From NCBI GenBank assembly GCA_030386875.1, contig CM059564.1, forward strand, positions 39,452,075 to 39,516,074: a stretch of DNA of 64,000 nucleotides. The letters are read 5' to 3'. The translations under genes were made by a program, and so were the position numbers. Below the pieces are notes generated by a model. The model worked only from the letters and a program-made list of their open reading frames with translations. It ran no database searches and had not been told where the DNA came from. Source of the stretch: Morinoia aosen. Lineage: Eukaryota > Arthropoda > Malacostraca > Amphipoda > Talitridae. The number at the start of each line of letters is the position of its first letter. Position 1 is the stretch's first letter. Of this stretch, positions 26,519 through 37,955 are shown piece after piece.

Positions 26519-26823
26519 AATTTACAATACAACATACTTCGTTTCAACGTGATGCGTATTGACACTAATTTCATGCAAGTTATTTTTCATTTATTCATAA
26601 ATATATAATGCGACGCACTTGATTTCAACGTGATGCGTATTCACCCTAATTTCAGGAAGGAAATTTTTCAGTTATCAATTGATTTTGTAATCCGACGTAC
26701 TTCATTTCAGCTTGATGTACATTCACCCAGATTTCAGAAAGGTAATTTTTCATTCTTTCATTAATTTATAATGCGACGTACTTCATTTCAACGCGATGTA
26801 CATTCACCCTAATTTCAGGCAGG
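26519..26823 (+). repeat. About 82-bp tandem repeat, 4 copies
   Basis: Units contain GCGACGTACTTCATTTCAAC and ACATTCACCCTAATTTCAGG. The last copy stops at a GC-rich segment beginning GCAGGAGGCCCCG. Confidence 0.9.
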
Positions 26824-26829
26824 AGGCCC

Positions 26830-29220
26830 CGAAAAGAGGCTCCCACCCGAGACTGCTTGTCATTAGAAAGCCCCGGGCGCTCGCATGTCACGTGTGGATG
26901 GATTGTAGAAACCGAGCCTCGCTCCCAGTGACAGTAAATGAAGCTCACTCTATGCCGTGATGAAGCTTCGGAACCATCGAGTCGCCGGAGTCAATCGGCA
27001 AACGTCCGACCCCTTTAAAAAAAACCTTTTTTGATGGGTGTGTCCAAAAAGCGAGATCGACTGCTCCAGTTTGCCTGGCTCAAGTGTTCGACTGTGCGTG
27101 TGTGTGTGTCGCGATGTACGAGGCTTCATACCAGTGATTCAGATTTATGAACAAGAAAGTGATGTACTTATCAGAGCAGATAACATGTCCTTCGATGAAG
27201 ACAAGTTCTTCATGAGTTGATTGCTTAGTAATCTATCTTTGATGTTGAAAAAATACACACTGTCATTTCTGCTAGTTATAGAATTTGATTATTTGAAATG
27301 ATGCAAACAATTTAAGGTGTTGAAACTCGACCCTGGGACATCATGAGTCATCGAAACTGTTTCACAGTAATTATTTTCATGCAGTCCACTTAACAAAGGT
27401 GAAAATATAAAAATGCAACTCTCAGAATGAAGCTAAAGAATATACAACACTAAACAAAATGAGCTAAAACGTTTAACTGTGGCAGGGGTAATTTCAATCA
27501 AGAAAATTACTCAAAGTCAGATTAAAAAAGTGTGCGGTGTCAAATGATCAAAACGTGATGCCAAATGATTAAATGTCAAAGCCATTTTTACAGTAATTTG
27601 ATATGGAGGGATGAAATGCGATCATAGTTAGTGACGAATAAAAAACTATACATGTGAGAATTTCTCAGTAGTAATGATGAAATGAATAACTCATGGGACC
27701 AAATGGGCCACACGTACGTAATGAATATCCCATTTTATTTTCATTCATGAGCCTGCCACCGTTGGAGAAATTTGCTTTGACGCTAAAAGAAAAACCCTGA
27801 TAGATCATCCATGTTAACTCTTTCAAATTGACAGTAAACCGTAGTAAAGATTTTAAATATTTTCTGGAACATTTTATAGAAACTCCAGCAGTATTCACTC
27901 TTTATTTGAGTGATTTCTTACAGAACTTCATAGAAGTGCTGTAACGCGAAAGTGCGTCCAAAAAGAGGGTTATACAATACATAGATCGCCATTTAAATTT
28001 TTTAAATAAAAGGATTGTCATCGGGTGGAGAAAGCTTGATGACGGAAGTTAAGTTTTGCCCCAGTTTCTTTTTTTTTGTGGTCTCGTACACTTATTCTTG
28101 AACAAAATCCGAAGGTTTTTGCAACAAATTTTTGTGGTTGCGTACTTCAATTCCTGAGCAGCATTCAAGAAATTGGTGAGTCATTTTTCCTGCTATGTAA
28201 TCTAGGATGGCCTTGAGAATTTAAGACAGCAACTATTTTGAGCTATTACAAAGCTTTTAATAACATACACTTACCGTTGAACTGCAGCTATTGCCGTCCT
28301 TTTAAGAAAGCTTGGCAGTTTTTATTATTTCGGCATTCGTCACTAAATTATTAAAGTTCATCATTTTTTCTATTTTCAGTCAATTTGAGATACCTAATTT
28401 AAAATTCCTGATACACGCTGCTTTAAAAATTTATGATGCCATTGTGGCTTACTGAAACCACTCAATGTCAGCATTAGAAATCTCATCGGCGATTGGAGTG
28501 ACGTTGTGGTTAATTGTACTTCTTCGTGGCGTAGGTTGAAGCTGAGTATCTTTGAGAGGTAACACGTTTGCCCGAACCTTGTAAAATTCGTGACCAACGC
28601 ACTATTTCTCATGTGTGTGTGTGCCGTGCTTTGTTTTGTAGTACTGCAATGTTTTCTGTTTTTGAGCCTTGCTATAACGAAGCGATTATGTGGAGAGTAA
28701 TATTTTTGAGTAGATATTTTGGTTTCACCACCAAATATATTTGTGAGCACATTTGCGCACCAGATTCTGTGCTCTGTATTCAATTGCAAAAATATTTGTG
28801 TTGAAAATTTAATGCAAGATGCCTCTTTTACTATCAATATCGAGGTAAAAACGTTCAGCCTAAAAACTCTGGAAGCATTTCTGTGCGTCTTTTCCTATCT
28901 AATTTTATTCGTTAGAGAGTGTTAGTAGCTGTTCGGGGTCAAGGATAGGAGCGCTTTGTGTTGGATTTAAATTCAAATAATCTTAAATAAAAATTATTTT
29001 AGAGGATAAAATCCTTCTAGATTTCAAAAGTGAAATCTTGAATGGAAATCATTCATTGATTTGTGTACATTTCTCAGACATCTACTGTGTTTCTACTTGC
29101 TCCGAAACTTGTGAGGTATGCTTTTCAAATGCAAAGAAGATCTCTAAGGAATTTATCATTGGCGGGACATTTTTATGCATCATTTTTCTTCGCTGCTCTG
29201 TTTAGTAGGGCTGAGGGCTC
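26830..29220. other. No confident gene
   Basis: A 147-codon minus-strand frame at 28394-28837 is the longest one outside repeats after the transposase, but its composition is not distinctive and one or two of this length are expected by chance here. A short GT-rich run lies near 27.1 kb. Confidence 0.5.
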
Positions 29221-29260
29221 TGGAATCCTGTCACAAGCTGAAATTGGGTACAGCTCGGCA

Positions 29261-29306
29261 TTTCAGCCCTCATGCTGGCCTGACCAGACCAGCATGAGGG
29301 CTGAAA
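29261..29306. repeat. Perfect 18-bp inverted repeat (hairpin)
   Basis: Arms TTTCAGCCCTCATGCTGG and CCAGCATGAGGGCTGAAA enclose a 10-base loop. No U-run follows, so it is not a simple terminator. It could be a fold-back duplication, the remnant of a small inverted-repeat element, or a hairpin RNA if transcribed. Confidence 0.92.
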
Positions 29307-29530
29307 ATTGAAGTGTGATTGAATTCATTAACTTTGTGTGTCATACAATTTTGGAAACGGCGGAACAAGTCACGAACGGTATTACCTCGCGTGCGTGTTT
29401 CACATACTTCAAACATGTGAAATGAAAGTGAGCTGTGGCGTAGACGTTGACTTTCCCTCAAGTCTCGAGTGAAGTTGCTTGCGTGCTGAGGGTTAGTTGT
29501 CTGCCAAGGAGGTACAAGGTGCACCCTATA

Positions 29531-29710
29531 CTGCACCTGCATTTTCCCTGGTGCAGGTGCATTTTCCCTGTACCTGCAAGGTGTTCACCACTGCACTTGC
29601 ACTTTCCCTGGTGCAGGTGCATTTTCCCTGCACCTGCAAAGTGTTCACCACTGCACCTGCATTTTCCCTAGAGCAGGTGCATTTTCCTTGCCCCCTACAA
29701 GGTGCTTACA
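29531..29710 (+). repeat. 60-bp tandem repeat, 3 copies, with internal inverted motifs
   Basis: Each unit has CTGCACCTGC and its near-complement GGTGCAGGTGCATTTTCCCT, so each unit could fold on itself. The period is divisible by three, so frames remain open; no gene is inferred. Confidence 0.93.
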
Positions 29711-31129
29711 ACTTCATCTCTGCTACTTTTCTCCATCTCTCTCTGTCGTACCAAGAGGATGGATGTGACTACACTCCTATCCAAGGTGTCCCTTGGCTAC
29801 TTCGCGGTACTTTTTCCGATATAGAAAAGATAAAGATCGCATCAATTCACACAGCGCATTCAAGCTTGTTTTGAGTTGCCATCTCTGTAAGAGAAGCGAA
29901 AGAAATCGACACTTTGCTTGCTGCTTGGACGTTTGTTTTGCTCGTACTTCCTTTGGTGTGGTTGTTCCATTACTTTAATCTTTCGCCGTCTCCATTCATG
30001 ACACCATGTACGTTCTTGATGTCATGATGAAGAACTCTGTCTGACTGAAAGAATTGGAAAGACGGTGTGTTTTGCTGTTCATTACAGTACCGGACACATT
30101 CGAACACTGCGAGTTATATTTTATCCGCTCAGGTCATTTCGTAACTTTACTTCACAGTATAAGTTCTATTCTGAATCTCTACTATTGTTAGCATGAAACT
30201 GTGTTCATTGTGGTTCTTGATTACTGTGCGTGACGTATCAAATGACTTATTGGGCCGTGTGTGGCGTTTGTGTGTTGCTTATTCGTTGAGTAACATTTTG
30301 GTGAGCACTTTTTCGTCACCAAAAGAAATGTACGAAACTTAGCGGTTGCATTTCAGGATTTTTTACGCCATTTCGTCGTGAACTTCCGCGGTTTGACAAG
30401 ATAACATTTTGTGCGACTAAATTTTATAGAGAACTATTATATTATAATGAATTACTATTTAATGAAGAATTATTATTTTATAAAGAATTATTACTTTATA
30501 ATGAACAAATTTTAATTGGCTTTGTTAGGAATTGTAGAAGCTTTGTAGAATCCTTAGTTAACCGTGTATGGTGATATCGTGAACGTGCACCTCTGCCACA
30601 TTGCTCTTGTGCAAGCAATTCGCTCTCAGGAGCTGACTCACGGTGATTTGAAATGCAGCCCGTTGTTCAAGCCGTGAAATAATGGTCCTTTAATCTGTGC
30701 CGTTGTGTTATACGTCGTCATTGCATTGTTGCGGATCAGTTGCGAACAGAATGACAATAGAATTTCATGTTAACGGGGGAAAGCGCAAATTGCGTGTTTT
30801 TAAAGCAATTGCCAGAAGTACGAGAGAACGATTCGTTTGGTTTCTCTTCCACACAAATAATGTTCGCTACGTAAATTTTTATCACAGGTACGTATGCGTT
30901 GCAAATTTTTTGCCAGATAATTGTTACCGAGCTCTTGTGCGGTGCAGAGGTTGGCGTTAACATAACCAACCGAGTCGCGGTCGCAGCGGGAATGTGAAGC
31001 GCCGCAGGTGCCAGCGTGGAGGAGATGAACCTTTTCTCCGTCGCTGGCTTGTGAAAGGCCAGGATGCTGCGCCCTGATCTTATTCTTCAAAACTCCTCGG
31101 CTCTCACTGGCTATTTCGAAATTTCTCAT

Positions 31130-31320
31130 GCGATTTATTTCTTATGCAATTCATTTTTTATGATGTTTGTTTCTTAGGCAATTTATTTCTTATGCAATTA
31201 ATTTTTTTAAAATTTATTTTTTTCGAATTCAGCTCTCAAGCAGTTGATTTTTCAAAATTTAATTCTCATGCAATTTGTTTCTAATGTAATTTATTTCTTG
31301 AGTAATTTTTCTTAGTTGAG
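31130..31320 (+). repeat. AT-rich degenerate short repeat
   Basis: Repeated ATGCAATTTATTTCTT-like words at irregular spacing of about 17-19 bp. Confidence 0.7.
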
Positions 31321-31606
31321 TGAGCTACGTGTGCTGAATTCATTTTTTTTGCGGCTGAGATTTGCGTAGGTAGCTCGAAATTTTCGTTTACCGAGCACTA
31401 AGTATCTCGCGTGCCAGGTGAGTAAAGTTGCTTTGATGTGTCCGTTCGGCCATGATGAAGTAAATGAACATTAGTTCTGTTTATTTTGGCAGACTTTCGC
31501 ACTTTATACTTGAAAGATGGTTTTCCCCCGTTGTATTAAATTTATATTCACGTAGATTGACTCGCCCATAATAATCAATTATCATAATGGTCGAACCACA
31601 GTGTAA

Positions 31607-31741
31607 GTTGTAGAGTTTAAGCACTTACCCGATTCATCATAAACCTAGTCTGAGGCTCAGCTAGAGGATGCGCTATGGAGGTTGTAGAGTTTTAGTCAAA
31701 GCTGATTCCCAATAAACGTAGTCTGAGCTAGAGGATGCGTG
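31607..31741 (+). repeat. 74-bp tandem duplication, 2 copies
   Basis: GTTGTAGAGTTT starts each copy (31607, 31681), and both share AGTCTGAG and GCTAGAGGATGCG. Confidence 0.83.
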
Positions 31742-32506
31742 CTTGAGCCGAGGCCGAGTGGTGCGATGCAGCAGATCGGGCGCACGCTTGGGCGACCAAG
31801 CAGCTTCGCTGGCAGCAAAGAAAACGCTCGAGAGGAGGCCCTTGGCCGGCTAAGAGTGATGGTGGCTTTGCATACCTCATTCTAAAGCAATTTGCTTAAC
31901 AACCCAAGCATGTTCGCAAGATTAGCCTGTGTGGGGACCACACTGCTCGCTCTTCACTTTGGGGATCATGGGAAAAGTGCACGCTTTGCGCTTCTGTCGA
32001 GGTAGATGCAGATTCTTCACTTGTGTTTCGAAGTTGTGAAATTTTTTGTGCTCTCTCTTTTTTAAAAACTTTTTAGGAATGAATGTTTTAAATAATTTTT
32101 AAATAACTAGACCTAAACTTGGAAAAGGTACATGTTCGGGTTTGATGTTTAGTAGTCCTTCTTTTGAACTAAGTTCGTAATTCCTTTCTCGTTGTCTGGT
32201 CGAAAGTAAAATTGAATTTCGTGTAAAATTTACGACACTGAGAGTCACATCCATCGACTCTGCGCTGACGCTCCTCCTTGTTACCTTGTTTCCCTCTTCA
32301 CCTCGTGTTGGCTTTGTTTATAGACTCCGTCTCTACACCTTATGTACTCTGTAGAGGGGCACGCTCTCATTGTGTGGAAGAGGCACGTTCGGAAAATGCT
32401 AGGTGTTGATTCTAACGCTTCGAGTCCACAAAGTTGTCTGTAGTAGAATCGTTTGCTGTGCCAACACGAGTATTGAGTGTGAAGTTTTTGGAGCGGCCGG
32501 TGGCAG

Positions 32507-32685
32507 GTGGCAGCCGCCGCTTTACCAGTTCATCACAGTAGAACTTGCTGGACCGAAGCCTCAGCTCGACTTAGCTGCTCAACTCGCACAGACTCGGACA
32601 CCGGTGCGGGACATAACTTGTCTCTGTCGGTCCGCCGGAAGGATGATACGCTTCTTTTTTCGCCGAGCTTTGGTGGAGAATTAAC
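32507..32685 (+). CDS. Candidate coding exon with strong donor, unidentified
   Basis: A GC-rich island is open on plus and ends SVRRKDDTLLFSPSFGGEL just before a consensus donor (AAC|GTAAGT at 32686). No ATG is present in the frame, so an upstream exon or a non-coding first exon would be needed. Another plus frame and the minus strand are open too, so chance is a serious alternative. Confidence 0.18.
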
Positions 32686-32699
32686 GTAAGTCATCACTC

Positions 32700-34610
32700 T
32701 TGCTTGTAATGATGCCAGACTCAATTTGTCTCGCTAGTATTTTTAATAGATATGATTCAGTAATACATATTGTTACGTATCCATTTTGAGTTATAGGTGA
32801 GTAGTAGTTTATCAGGTTTACGATTAAAGTGACCGTCGTTTAGTATTTGTTTTGTCTATGTTTTAGTTTCTGTATTCAGACGTCAGGAACAGGACGTTTT
32901 CGGCGAGTTGTTTCTTAATGTTTAATTTTTTCTTCTAATTATAAAAAATAAATTTGGAATGGACCACTGTTTCTTTTCTTACGTTTCTGCGGTTTTCACT
33001 GGAAACCTCACTTAAGATGACAGCTGCTAAAGAGCTATGGCGATATTTTTCTGACTTCATACGTTCATTGCAATATTAAAACTCCCGGTGTGTTGATCCG
33101 AGATCGACTTCAAAGGCTAGCAGGATACAAAATATCCATATATTTTTCACTCGATGGCAATTCGACCCTTTCGCGCAATTGTTCGTTGCAATTATGCATC
33201 GCAATCATCTCCCTCATTCATATTCGGTTGCTAATTGGGTCCTCTGTGAAATTAGCGGACGCCGGTACAGCTTCAGGTGTGCACTCCAGCTCCAAATGCA
33301 ATCCAGTGACCCAGCAAATTGCAGAAGAGCGCGCAATGCGTAATCCACTTAAAGGCTATTGACTCCACTGGTTATCTGGTCGCTGCTGCAATTCTATGCT
33401 TACTAATACACTTTCTCCTCGTTGAGAGCTTCCTGTCATTAATGATTCCACGAGTGGGTTGTCAGATAAAAAGAGCTCCCACTGCTTCGATTACGGTCCT
33501 TCGCTGCGACCGTGTTCTTATTATACGATGCTGACAATGATGCTATTAGGGCCGTCATTACATGCTGCATGCCGTTATGAAATTCAATTTTTCCGAGAGT
33601 TGATGTTCAGTTCATGTGCCGCGTAAATGTCTAGTTTATTTTTTTAATGTTTTGTAACCAGTATACAAGTATATTTTGAACGCACATGCTTTGTGCGTGT
33701 TTGGTTTTTCTGTCGGAGATAGACAGCTTTTTGCACTGCCGAAGCATAAAATAGCAATTTAATTTAAACTCCGATGAAAAATAGCTTACGGACTTATCGT
33801 CAAAGATCTGCGCATGATATCTAGTGAGATTGTGACAAAGATGTACGTACTATCATTTGGGATTGAAATGAAACATTCAGGATTTCGTTTTAGCCCTTGA
33901 CCGAAGAGTTCACTTGCAGAGAAAATATCCGAAGCGTAACTGAAATAGATCGTAATTACATAGAATAATGAGTTCATTTCGAGCTTGGCTTGTGAGAGGG
34001 ATCTGGTTCTGTCTTCGGAGCTCTCGCGTACATCGGTTGAGTTAGGAAAGTTAGCTTCGGAGCGCATGACCAAGAAGTTGGAAAGTGTGCTTCTTTGTCG
34101 AGCGTTGTAACTTCTATTTACGTTAATTGTTTGATCTTATTTTCGTGCTTTACGTCGCTGACTTTGCGTTCTGCGACACATATCCGGCACGTCATCGTCA
34201 TCCCATTTCATGCTGGTTGCTTTTGTGCTGTTAATGTTAATGGCGTTCCCAAGTTCCTCTCATTGTAGAGACGCAAATAGAACAAGTTGCGCATTATTTC
34301 ACGGGTGTATTTCAGTACAGTTTCTTTATATGTGTGGCCTAAGAAGTGGAAATGGTTAATCTTTTTTTTTTTTAAGAACAGAATCTAGATCAGGTCTAGG
34401 ATCTCAGTTTTGATTGTATATCTGTTTTACTGCTTTTTTCACGCTTGATGTCGGTTTTGCTTAGTTTAAAATTTATGAGCGTAAGTTTCACTTTATAGGC
34501 TGCGTTAACGGGTTAGTTTTATTTCCCATGGTCGTTTCAATGAACGAAGCTCAAGGTTTTCTTTCTCAGCAGAAATTAGTTTCTGCTCTCAAACGTCAGT
34601 TACCTAATAC
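32700..34610. other. No gene or repeat seen
   Basis: AT-rich sequence with short open frames only. A T10-type homopolymer run is present near 34.36 kb. Confidence 0.5.
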
Positions 34611-34620
34611 AACTCTAGAA

Positions 34621-34974
34621 ACTCACATGCTACGTTTAGCTCACACAACTTCAGGGACTCACATGCTACGTTTACCTAACATAACTTCAGGGACTCACAT
34701 ACTACGTTTACCTAACACAAATTCAGAGACTCACATACTGTTTACCCAACACAACTTCAGGGACTCACATACTACGTTTACCTAACACAAATTCAGAGAC
34801 TCACATACTACGTTTACCTAACACAAATTCAGAGACTCACATACTGTTTACCCAACACAACTTCAGGGACTCACATACTACGTTTACCTAACACAAATTC
34901 AGAGACTCACATACTGTTTACCCAACACAACTTCAGGGACTCACATACTACGTTTAGCTCACACAACTTTTGGA
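34621..34974 (+). repeat. 34/36-bp mixed tandem array, 10 copies
   Basis: Two unit types are interleaved. One is 36 bp (ACTCACATACTACGTTTACC...) and one is 34 bp (ACTCACATACTGTTTACCCA...). From the third unit the order is long, short, long, long, short, long, short, long, which points to duplication of a two- or three-unit block. Confidence 0.93.
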
Positions 34975-35187
34975 ACCTACATACCATGCTGCCATTCCGA
35001 CTTCCTCTCCGTTGTACGTTTATGGCGCTTTCGATGACCTGCCTTCGACTTTTCGTTAGAAGTTCAGCGACGTTTTTGGTCGCTTTTTGAGAGAGCGGCA
35101 AGCGGAAGTTGGGCGGAGGGCGACCGTTGCTCTGACAGGCGCGTAGCTGCGAGCGTCTCCCATGCCAGCCGCGGGGGCATGTCTAGA

Positions 35188-35658
35188 ACCCCTCCTCCTG
35201 TCCCTCCATGCCCCTCCACCTAGCCCTCCATTCCTCTCCACCTATCCCTCCATGCCCCTTCTCCTAGCCCTCCATGCCCCTCAACCTAGCCCTCTATTCC
35301 CCTCCTCCTAGCCCTCCATTCCCCTCCACCTATCCCTCCATGACCCTCCTCCAAGCCCTCCATGCCCCTCAACCTAGCCCTCCATTCCTCTCCACCTAGC
35401 CCTCCATTCCCCTCCTCCTGTCCCTCCATGCCCCTCCTCCTAGCCCTCCATGCTCCTCAACCTAGCCCTTCATTCCTCTCCACCTAGCCCTCCATTCCCC
35501 TCCTTCTGTCCTTCCATTCCCCTCCACCTAGCCCTCCATTCCCCTCCACATAGCCCTCCATTCCCCTCCACCTAGCCCTCCATTCCCCTCCACCTAGCCC
35601 TCCATTCCCCTCCACCTATACCTCCATGCCCCTCCACCTAGCCCTCCCTGCCCCTTCT
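35188..35658 (+). repeat. Pyrimidine-rich 22-bp minisatellite
   Basis: About 21 copies of a unit built from CCCTCCATTCCCCTCCACCT plus AG. The plus strand is overwhelmingly C and T and the minus strand is rich in runs of two to four G. This asymmetry could favour triplex, i-motif or G-quadruplex structures, which is inference from composition. Confidence 0.95.
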
Positions 35659-35783
35659 CTCCGCAGTGGGCCAGGTTAATTACTCTGCGAGAGAGCCTTC
35701 AATTTTTCTTCAGAGTTCAATTTTCGAATGGTCTCGGCAACACTGATCTATGTAGAAGGAGAGAGGCAGCAAGGTCTTTTTTT

Positions 35784-36008
35784 AACACTCTGGCTGGTAG
35801 AACTGAAGTTTTATATTTAGCTCATATTTAACGTCAATTGCAGTAAGCAATGTCTAAAATAGTAAATATTATGTAACTGCATCGAGCCTTCATTTAGTTT
35901 TGCTTCAGTATTTATGAAAGTTTAGTTTGTGACTCCTGGTCTGTCAGTAGCGTTGGGAAAATTCCCTCCGTGTACCACCGGTGGGTCACGTCGCATTCAA
36001 AGTGTTGA
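35784..36008 (+). repeat. Dispersed repeat family, copy A
   Basis: Aligns over about 220 bp with 50921-51142 and 60793-61017. Shared blocks include GTCAATTGCAGTAAGCAAT, GCCTTCATTTAG, a block like GTTTGTGACTCCTGGTC, and the end CCGTGTACCACCGGTGGG, which contains the palindrome CCACCGGTGG. There is no open frame and no obvious RNA polymerase III box. It is a non-coding, SINE- or MITE-like family of unknown class. Confidence 0.75.
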
Positions 36009-36230
36009 GGTTGGCGCAGTATGACAGCGCCACATGTGGGTCACATGTGTGGCCAATAACGATGCACTAGTTTCCTCGCTTCCAAAAAACTTTATATGTG
36101 CCTCCAGTTTTCATGTGATTTTTTGACTCTGCTTTCGCTTCTATAAGCATATCCATTTGAAATGGGGAGTACAAAGGGATTGCTTCAAGTACTCTTCCAT
36201 ACACAGTTGCTGCAAATTTACGAGTGTCTG

Positions 36231-36540
36231 GCGTGCACAATAGTTCTTAGATGGATTAGCAGGTTCCAACATAAATTTCATTGATTGACGTCTGAGAAAC
36301 ATGAATCGAATTTAATTTTGTTATTGAAAAATTTCAAGAAATTCACATGAATGCATCATATCCGTGATGGTAGTAACAACTGTAAATAGTGCACTGGCGT
36401 ACACTATAGTTCTTGGATAGATTAGCTCACTTCAATATGAATTTCATTCGTAGACGTCTGAGAAAGATGAATCCAATTTAATTTTGTGGTTGAAGAATTT
36501 CAGCAATATCAAGCAAATACACCGTGTCTGCGATTGTTAT
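36231..36540 (+). repeat. About 165-bp tandem duplication, 2 copies
   Basis: Shared blocks include ATAGTTCTTRGATRGATTAG, AATTTCATT, GACGTCTGAGAAA and AATTTAATTTTGT. The copies are noticeably diverged. Confidence 0.85.
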
Positions 36541-36705
36541 ATTTGATCATACGAAGAGCTGGCTCGAATGCCATCACTGATTGTCTGGAACAAGTCACCT
36601 CAACATTGCTTCTCACCAGGAAGACTTGAAGCGTTCACTCTCCCAGCTCCAACCTGACGTTTGGCCTGTGTCTCATTGAAGAGTTTGTTCACCGTGGCAG
36701 GATGT

Positions 36706-37056
36706 AATTAAATAACAGTGTATTTTCTCTCTCTTGAGGGACATCTCGCTCTTCTATGCGAGTTGAACGGCATCCTTAGTTTTAAATAACTGTATTTTCG
36801 TGTATTTTCAATTAAACCGTGTATTATGTGTAACATTGTATTTTCAATTAAATAACCGTGTATTTTCGCCCTCTTGAGTGTCATCTCTCCCTGTGAGGTG
36901 AACGTCATCTACAATTTTAAATAACCGTATCCCTTCGTGTATTTTTAATTAAACCGTGTATTGTACAACCGTGTATTTTCAATTAAATAACCGTGTATTT
37001 TCTTCCTCTTGAATGCCATCTCTCCCTTTTCTGTGAGGTGAACATCATCTACAGTT
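36706..37056 (+). repeat. About 137-bp tandem repeat, 3 copies
   Basis: AATTAAATAACCGTGTATTT followed by CCTCTTGAGTGYCATCTCTC recurs three times, with AATTAAACCGTGTATT between. Confidence 0.9.
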
Positions 37057-37566
37057 TTTTTGCATGTAACTGTTCTAGTCTTTGGTCAGTTCCATTGTAT
37101 ATGAAATGTGACATCTAAATTTTACCCAACATGTGTGTGTGTGTGTGTAGTCGTGTGCATGGAGCCGCATTTCAACTAAAGTTGGGTTTGTTTCAGATAA
37201 AATTCTTTTTTCTTTGAGATCATCGATCGAGGAGACTTCCTTGTATTGTCTGATGAATGAGTATAGGACAAATTTCTTCTTAAACTTCCTCATAATTCAT
37301 GCCTAATTGTCTCTGATTAATTTTTTTAAACTTTTTCGAAATATTTCAGTTCACTAACTAAAGGAAAGAGTGTATTAGTAACGTTTTTTCGGACACTTGA
37401 GAAAAACTGCAAAAGAAGACACTTTCGTTCATTTCTTAGAGCTCGATCGGTGAGTCAACTCCGAGTGATATTTTTGATGCTTGAGTTGTTCTTACGTTAG
37501 ACTTTCACGAGGAGTTCTCACACTCCAACTAGCGGAAAACGAACTCACTTTGTTTTTTTCACTTTT

Positions 37567-37690
37567 TAGAATTTTCTGTCCTTCTTTCGAGTCACTGCAT
37601 TGAAAAATTTCCCGTCCTTCTTTCGAGTGGCTTCGCTTGCAAATTTTTTGTCATTCTTCCGAATCGCTACGTTAGCAAATATGTCATTTT
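37567..37690 (+). repeat. About 40-bp tandem repeat, 3 copies
   Basis: Units contain GTCCTTCTTTCGAGT and AAAATTT; a fourth partial unit follows. Confidence 0.85.
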
Positions 37691-37955
37691 GACATTTGAT
37701 AAAATTTGATATTCGAAATTCTTTCCTTGTCGCATACCCAAAATATATCATTCAATTCCGTAAGACACCTTATTTGGTGCTGTTTAATTGCTCGTGTTTC
37801 ACTCTCTCTAGTAGTTCTATGGAAAGCCTTGCCTCCTCCCCCACCCAATCCACCAGACCGGGATGCACTTCCGCCAGTCCGTTTTTACATCGGCCGCCTC
37901 AACGGTCTCCAGCGCAGTGCGACTGGTCGCCGCTGTTTGGGTGTGCTGCTTCTTG

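Noticed and set aside
28394..28837. A 147-codon minus-strand frame outside repeats
   Set aside because: The length is within chance expectation for a window of this size and composition, and no motif is recognisable.
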